From the NCBI RefSeq assembly GCF_017654505.1, contig NC_054543.1, positions 28,030,525 to 28,094,524 on the forward strand: a stretch of 64,000 nucleotides of DNA, in the 5' to 3' direction. A model generated the notes under the pieces. It was given only the letters and a program-made list of their open reading frames with translations. It had not been told where the DNA came from and did not search any database. This document shows, one piece after another, positions 58,768 through 64,000 of the stretch. How positions within the stretch are numbered: position 1 is the first letter of the stretch; each line of letters opens with the position of its first letter. The position numbers and the translations under genes are program-made. The stretch is from Polyodon spathula. Taxonomy: Eukaryota > Chordata > Actinopteri > Acipenseriformes > Polyodontidae.

Positions 58768-59239
58768 TGTGGCAAAGTGTCCCTCCCCTGTGTTTATTTA
58801 TTATTGGCTTTATGTATAAATGTGACGGCAAAAAGCTGTGTTTTGTATATCTTTATTATTTGACATACCTGGTGAGAATGCGTGACTGTCAGCTGCTGAT
58901 TGTTAAACTGGCTGACAGTCACACAGCTTTAATAAACTCATGCAGAATGTGACCGAGGGGTTAACAAGGTAATTAAGAGCTAGTTAATCCCTTGGTCACC
59001 ATTATAAAAGCCTGCCGCTTTTCTTCTTTGGAGGAGTGTTGCTCAGAGGAGCGAACGAGAGCGGAAAAAAAGAAAACGTAAATAAATACAAAGAAATCTA
59101 ACGATCAGTGAAGGCGATTGCCCAGCTTGACTTAAACCAATCGTTGAATATTTTCTTTATTTTTGTTATTTAAAATAAAACAGCACAAGCACCATTTGCA
59201 CCCTACCTGTAGTATCTGTTTCAGTTCCTTTTTGTCACA
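58768..59239 (+). repeat. 3-prime LTR (472 bp)
   Basis: TGTGGCAAAGTGTCCCTCC...TTTTTGTCACA. About 150 bases shorter than its partner, mainly through absence of the 31-bp repeats and their surroundings; otherwise similar but with many substitutions, so the insertion is not very recent. Confidence 0.92.
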
Positions 59240-59244
59240 AGGCT

Positions 59245-59799
59245 CCATTCGGGGAGAACAGTCCTTCTGGGAGGGTGTAATGGCCGAGTGCCTTTAAGAA
59301 ACCGGATAGCCAAAATATGCGTGCCGGAGACACTGAATCTACATGGAAGATGACCTACCAGCATCAAGCAGTTCTTGTAGGAACTGTAAGATAACTGGCA
59401 TAGGGCAAGATATGGGTTCATGGCTTCTAGTAGAACTGTCCCTTCCTCTAATCTGACCTTTTCAAGAAAGGCCGGGAGCAGTGGTATAGGCTTGAAAGTG
59501 TACAAACACACTTTGGGTCATTCGTGCATTAGGGCGTCTACGCTGAGTGGACTGCCTAATCTGTGGATTGAGTACCATTGGGGGTAAGTGAAGAGATCGA
59601 CCTATGCCTTCCCGAACCATTCCCAAGTGCGCGTCACTATCTGAGGGTGGAGTCACCACTCTGATGGATGCAGGCCATTCCTGGAGAGGAGGTCCTCTGC
59701 CCAGTTCACCGCTCCGGGAATGTGCATCACCTGTAGGGACAGCAAGTTCCTCTGAGCCCATGTCAATCACCTGAATGCCATGTGATGCAACCCCGGGGA
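59245..59799 (-). pseudogene. DIRS region between RNase H and recombinase
   Basis: The minus strand has pieces such as NLLSLQVMHIPG (about 59,750-59,710), GELGRGPPLQEWPASIRVVT in a shifted frame and the N-terminal recombinase segment leading to SPNGA at the AGGCT junction. Heavily frameshifted. Confidence 0.6.
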
Positions 59800-60954
59800 C
59801 CATAGGCCACCCTGGTGGTTAACATACGCCACCACTGGCATGATGTCCATCTGGATCAACACATGTGTACCACTCAGCACCGGGAGAAAGTGATGGAGAG
59901 CAAGGGATACTGCTTGCAACTCCAGCATGTTTATGTGCAGGGATGTCCAGCGGTCCAGTCAGGATCTGTGTACTCCTCTACCTTCCCAGACAGGTCCCCA
60001 ACCTAAGTTTGAGGTGTCTGTCGTCACCACTTGGTGGTTCAACACTACTCCTATTTGCACACCTTTGTGCAGGTGAGAGGTCTTCCTCCACCAGCGTAGG
60101 GCCGAGCACTCATGAGATACAATCAGCCAGTGGTGTCTGTGACATTTGGTGTTGAGGCAGAACGCATTGAGCCACGCTTGTAGCTGAATGGCCGATATGG
60201 CTGCGGCCATCAGACCCAATAGTGTCTGGCACAATAGGAGGGTGACCTGCAATCCTTGTTGAAACAGGTAGAGGCAACCCTGGATAGCTGCAACTCTGTC
60301 ATCTGACAGGTATGCACGCATCATATTGGAATCTAGCCGGAGCCCCAGGTACGTTGAGCACTGCACCGGTGTAAGCTGAACTTTGCATCGTTGATGGTGA
60401 GGCCCAACCAGATGCTCTGTCACGGCCACCATGTGGGCCACTGCTTCTTCTTTTGACTGGGAACAGATCAACCAGTTGTTGAGATAGTTTATTACTCTGA
60501 TCCTTTGCAGCTGCAGGGGAGCCAGGACAGTGTACACCCACTTTGAAAACATACGAGGAGCTAGGGAGAGGCCGAATGGCAGCACAGCAAACTCGTAAAC
60601 GCTTCCTTGAAAAGAGAAGTGGAGATACTTCCTTTGCTCTGGACAAATGGGAACGTGAAAGTATGTGTACCATAAGTCCACAGTGGTCAACCAGTCGCCC
60701 AGTCGGAGAATGTGATGGTGTGTCAGCATTTGGAACCTCCTTTCTTTTAAGAACCCTTTAAGGAGCCCCAGGTCTAAAATGGGGTGAAAGTTGACATCTT
60801 TTTTGGGTACTAGAAAATACCTAGAGTAGTACCCCTCTCCGTGGGAGGTGGGGTCTATGAGATGAGTGGCTCGCTTGCACAGCAAGGCGGCAAGTTCCTT
60901 GTGAAGTACCGAGGCTTGGAAAGGGAGGAGGTGCCAAGCGGAACTGAAGCGCAT
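59800..60954 (-). pseudogene. DIRS reverse transcriptase / RNase H
   Basis: The frame 60,954-59,959 is open for 331 codons. It has HGEGYYSRYFLVPKKD, DLGLLKGFLKERRFQMLTHH, GDWLTTVDLWYTYFHVPICP (first RT Asp kept), AVLPFGLSLAPRMFSKWVYT and then VINYLNNWL, where the family has Y-(L/V)-D-D. Both catalytic Asp are Asn here, so polymerase activity should be lost. RNase H begins VVTTDTSNLGWGPVW. After a stop region near 59,960 it goes on in another frame as LHINMLELQAVSLALHHFLP and MPVVAYVNHQGG. Long open frame with a dead active site. Confidence 0.88.
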
Positions 60955-61334
60955 AACCGTTTTGCACGGTGGTGAGCACCCAGGAGTCTGAGGTGTAAGC
61001 GTGCCAGTACTGCAGCTGTTGTGCCGAAAAGGGCATCTGAGGGCACAAGCCTTTAGGGGCCCTGCCGGGGCTGCTGAGGTTGTGGCGGGGCAGTTTGGGG
61101 TGGCTGTCTAGGGCATTAGCCCTGGAAACGCCTCCTGGGAGGCTGGTGTGTGGGCTGGCCACATCCTGCGTTCCCTCTGCATGTCCTGGTGACAGTCCAC
61201 ATCGGAGGAGATGGCCAGAGTTTTGACCTACCCCACAAGGGAGCGCGGGGAGGGAGCAATGTGGCCACCTGCCAGGATGGCTCACGTTCCCAGTGGGATC
61301 TCTGCAGGATCTCCTCCACAGCATTTTCCCACAT

Positions 61335-62130
61335 ATATTATAGAATCATATCTGTTTGTAAAAGCAGCTAAAGTTTGGAGTCTGCATGTTTTACACAGGA
61401 TTGATCAGTATTGAATCTACGTTTGTCTTTAGGCAATTAAGGCTGTTTTATCAACAATGAGCGTCTTGCCCCATTGATCAATTTTATACTGCATAGACAA
61501 AAGTCTCTGAAAAAATAGTTTGGAGAAATACACATTACGTATTTCTATTAAGTATTATAATGACATCACCTGTATCTATAGTCATTCAAGGTGTCATTCG
61601 TATATGAAGAACGGATTGTCCCAAAGTAATTTCAAGCTTTTTATATAGTGTGTGCACATATATCTTAGAAAAAATAAATAATATTTTGTGGCATCCATAT
61701 ATGAAAATGCCCAAACTGTTTTATACATAAATTAGGTGCTTTGAATAAAAGTTGCCCGAATGACCTTTTTATATGGCATGAAAGGGAGGCTACATGACGC
61801 ACACAGATCAAGAAGGGGAGAGTGACAGCTGCACCAAGACAAAAGTGCATAGACGGGGTGCAAAAGCAATGTAAAACATAGTAAACTCTAGTCTACACAA
61901 TAAAAATAATAATTGTTATTATTATTATGCCTTTTCATATTTTAATCATGTGGTATATTCTGAAAGATGTTCCTCATTGATTTAGTGCCATATGCCATGT
62001 CTTTTTTGTGTAGTTTACGAATCTCAGCTACTTTTCCTAAAAGATATAAGTCCATACAATATGATACACTTGCCATTATGCTGGGGCAATGCACTTTTAT
62101 ATAGAAAACCAGCCTTATCCTTCAGGCAGC
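61335..62130. other. AT-rich spacer between the two DIRS pieces
   Basis: No gene or repeat recognised. It may be the original flank or filler brought in during rearrangement. Confidence 0.45.
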
Positions 62131-62460
62131 AGTGCTATTCCCTTTCAATTTGAAGACTACCACAAACATGACTATAGGATATCCCTGCCCATTGGATAGG
62201 TATTACTGAGCTCTTTATACTAGAGCTGCCGATAGGCCCCTTCCTGGGATGACACACTCGGTCCCGCCCACCAAGGGATTAAAACTGTCACCCTGAGGAA
62301 ACCATTTCTCTTTTTCCTTCTCAAGACGGTACAGTAGGACCTCTCTGTCTAGCTGAGCATCTTGAGAGAAAGAGCTTCTGAGACAAGTTGCATTTCCCTT
62401 GCATTCGTGCTGAGAGCCGGCTTGCTGCTTTCCTTGAATCACGGCTCTCAAATTTGAATC
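62131..62460 (+). repeat. DIRS 5-prime terminal repeat
   Basis: 62,140-62,330 matches the terminal repeat at 55,055-55,260. It precedes the gag piece, as expected for the 5-prime end of a plus-strand DIRS element. Confidence 0.8.
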
Positions 62461-63268
62461 TCTTCTTCTGTCTCCTCACTTGTATTGTAGGCTGCTCTGT
62501 TTTTTACTGTCTGCCATGTGTGAGGACACACTTTAAATAGTTGCCTCTGGGGGCCGGACCTCCTTCTCCTCTGACATGCAGGTAGGAGGGGAGCTCGAAC
62601 CCACTGCCAAGGAGGAACCTAGCTTCAAGGAAGCCTCGGAAGCCAGTGCTCCTTCTCTGTCGAGCTTAGCGTCGGCACTGATGGGATGCATTGCAGCTTT
62701 CCTGCAGGTCCCCTGGACAAAAGGCACAGAACCATGCTGGTCCACATTCCAGCTCCTTGCCCTAAAAAGTTTCCGGCCTTCCCAGACTTAATGGAGGAGG
62801 TACGTTCCTCTTGGGATCATCCGGCCTCAGCTCCAAGCATTCTGAAGCAATCCGCACAGCTTGCCTCTCTGGAAGGCTCGGAAAAGCTGGGCCTAGCGAG
62901 GGTAGACTCCACCATCAAGGCCCTGGTTAAGGCCCCGGCAGTGGGAGGATTGGCCAGAGATCCGGCGTGCCCGAACCCACAGTGCAGGGTGATGGAAACG
63001 CACCTCAAGCAGGCATATGCAGCGGAGGCACAGGTAACTCGCCTGGTGAGTGTACTGACGGCCTATATGGACAGTGTACTGCGTGAGGTCCCACTCCCTG
63101 AGCCGGTGGCCACCGAACAAAATCTCCTGTCCAGCACGCTGCTGGAAATTTCCAGTTTCCAAGGGCAAGCTCTTGGCCGGAGCCTAGCTAGATAGCTGTG
63201 GTTGTCGCAAGCCAGGGTCCCAGATGCGGATAAGGCTGCGCTGCTAGATGAATCCCCAGGACGTACCT
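62461..63268 (+). pseudogene. DIRS gag-like ORF, 5-prime part
   Basis: From about 62,790 the frame reads PDLMEEVRSSWDHPASAPSI, LKQSAQLASLEGSEKLGLAR, VDSTIKALVKAPAVGGLARD, PACPNPQCRVMETHLKQAYA and AEAQVTRLVSVLTAYMDSVL, ending QARVPDADKAALLDESPGRTF. This is the conserved ORF1 of vertebrate DIRS elements. A stop after SLAR (63,193) and frame changes near the start make it non-functional. At 63,269 it switches directly to Tc1 sequence. Confidence 0.8.
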
Positions 63269-64000
63269 TTGACCATTCTTCTTTACAAAACTGTTAAAGC
63301 TCTGTCAAGTTCCTTGCGGAGTGTTGATGGACAGCAATATTCAAGGACATTTACCTTTTAGTTCCTGACCTTTGGGTCGTTGTCATGCTGAAAAGTAAGC
63401 TTCCATCCCAGCGTCAGCTTTCTTGCAGAGGGCAGCAGGTTTTCCTCAAGGACTTCTCTGTACTTTGCTCCATTCATTTTCCCTTTTATCCTGACAAGTG
63501 CCCCAGTCCCTGCCGATGAGAAACATCCCCATAACATGATGCTGTCACAACATCCATGCTTCACAGTAGGGATGGTGTTCTTTGGGTGATGTACCAAACA
63601 TAAAGCTTTGCACTTAGGCCAAAAAGTTCCATTTTAGTTTTGTCAGACCACAGAACTTTTTGCCATATGGCTACAGAATCTCCTGTGTGTTTTTTTGCAT
63701 ACTTCAAATGGGATTCAAGGTGGGCTTTCTTGAGTAATGGCTTCCTTCTTGCCACCCTACCATACAGACCAGATTTGTGGAGTGCTTGGGATATTGTTGA
63801 CACATGCACACTTTGACCAGTCTTGGCCACCAGTTGCCATTGACCTCTTGGTAGCCTCTCTGATCAGTTTCCTTCTTGCTCGGTCATCCAGTTTGGATGG
63901 ACAGCCTGATCTAGGCAGGGTCTTGGTGGTGCCATACACCTTCCACTTCTTAATGATCGTCTTGACAGTGCTCCAAGGGATATTCAAGGCCTCTGATATT
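63269..64000 (-). pseudogene. Tc1-like transposase, truncated and frameshifted
   Basis: On the minus strand 63,987-63,760 reads MNIPWSTVKTIIKKWKVYGT, then GCPSKLDDRARRKLIREATK. Next frame 63,830-63,600: [36 protein letters not shown] with the first catalytic Asp. Next 63,597-63,358: [20 protein letters not shown] and TFQHDNDPK with the second Asp. The part with the catalytic Glu is deleted; plus-strand GGACATTTACCTTTTAG lies where the deletion ends, and only the antisense FFTKLLEL-like stretch (63,269-63,300) remains. At least two frameshifts. The gene start lies beyond the right edge. Confidence 0.85.

Larger units (their letters stand above)
56059..59239 (+). mobile_element. Non-autonomous LTR retrotransposon inserted in the DIRS element
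   Basis: Two LTRs flank a 2.1-kb interior with no protease, RT or integrase. AGGCT stands directly outside both LTRs (56,054-56,058 and 59,240-59,244), a perfect 5-bp target duplication. The interior carries a Pro/Glu-rich ORF and ends with a G-rich tract (GGGCGGGGGTATA) before the 3-prime LTR. A relative is at 48,284-49,957, so this is a family that must be moved by another element's enzymes. Confidence 0.92.
59245..61334 (-). mobile_element. DIRS element, middle part
   Basis: Continues the recombinase piece after removing the LTR insertion. In element order it holds the gag end (61,322-61,250, AVEEILQRSHWEREPS), RT/RNase H and the linker to the recombinase. It stops abruptly at 61,334, where unrelated AT-rich sequence starts. 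Confidence 0.85.

Noticed and set aside
57271..58831. Several long minus-strand and alternate-frame ORFs
   Set aside because: Shadows of the repetitive GC-rich ORFs of the LTR element; the repeats lack stops in many frames, so length alone is not evidence.

Overview
The window reads as nuclear DNA of a vertebrate, most likely a ray-finned fish. It contains introns with GT-AG splice sites, long (AC)n, (AT)n and (TC)n microsatellites, and many fish-type transposons: Tc1/mariner, DIRS, Ngaro-like, Ty3/gypsy, CR1/L2-like LINE, piggyBac, hAT and PIF/Harbinger. Only two single-copy host genes can be supported. The mix of DIRS, Gmr1-like gypsy and LINE tails would suit a non-teleost fish such as a sturgeon, but that is inference.

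Left part (1-16,021): the N-terminal half of arpc2, Arp2/3 complex subunit 2, on the minus strand. Five coding exons are visible and the C-terminal half lies beyond the left edge. The start-codon exon (15,949-16,021) carries three apparent indels. It is followed, just past its splice donor, by a second decayed copy of its own core. The introns hold two Tc1-like relics, one long-inverted-repeat Tc1 element, a piggyBac remnant and an LTR fragment inside a DNA transposon.

Middle (16,022-51,000): about 35 kb without a supported host gene. It holds several solo LTRs, a local duplication split by a LINE, a Harbinger-type MITE, a fold-back element, a truncated Gmr1-like gypsy element whose LTR contains another solo LTR, a hAT relic, an internally deleted Ty3/gypsy element, a decayed Ngaro-like element and a decayed member of an LTR family with a proline-rich ORF.

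Right part (51,092-52,416): an intact CXC chemokine receptor gene of the CXCR1/CXCR2 type on the plus strand, with an intron in its N-terminal region. arpc2 and the receptor are divergent neighbours. The same adjacency and divergent orientation hold for human ARPC2 and CXCR1, so this looks like an old syntenic block expanded by transposons.

Right end (55,030-64,000): a DIRS-type tyrosine-recombinase retrotransposon in two oppositely oriented pieces whose broken ends are complementary within a couple of codons. It was interrupted by a 3.2-kb LTR element with a perfect 5-bp target duplication. That LTR element carries no recognisable pol gene, only a CPxC-containing, Pro/Glu-rich repetitive ORF. 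A truncated Tc1 transposase gene closes the window.
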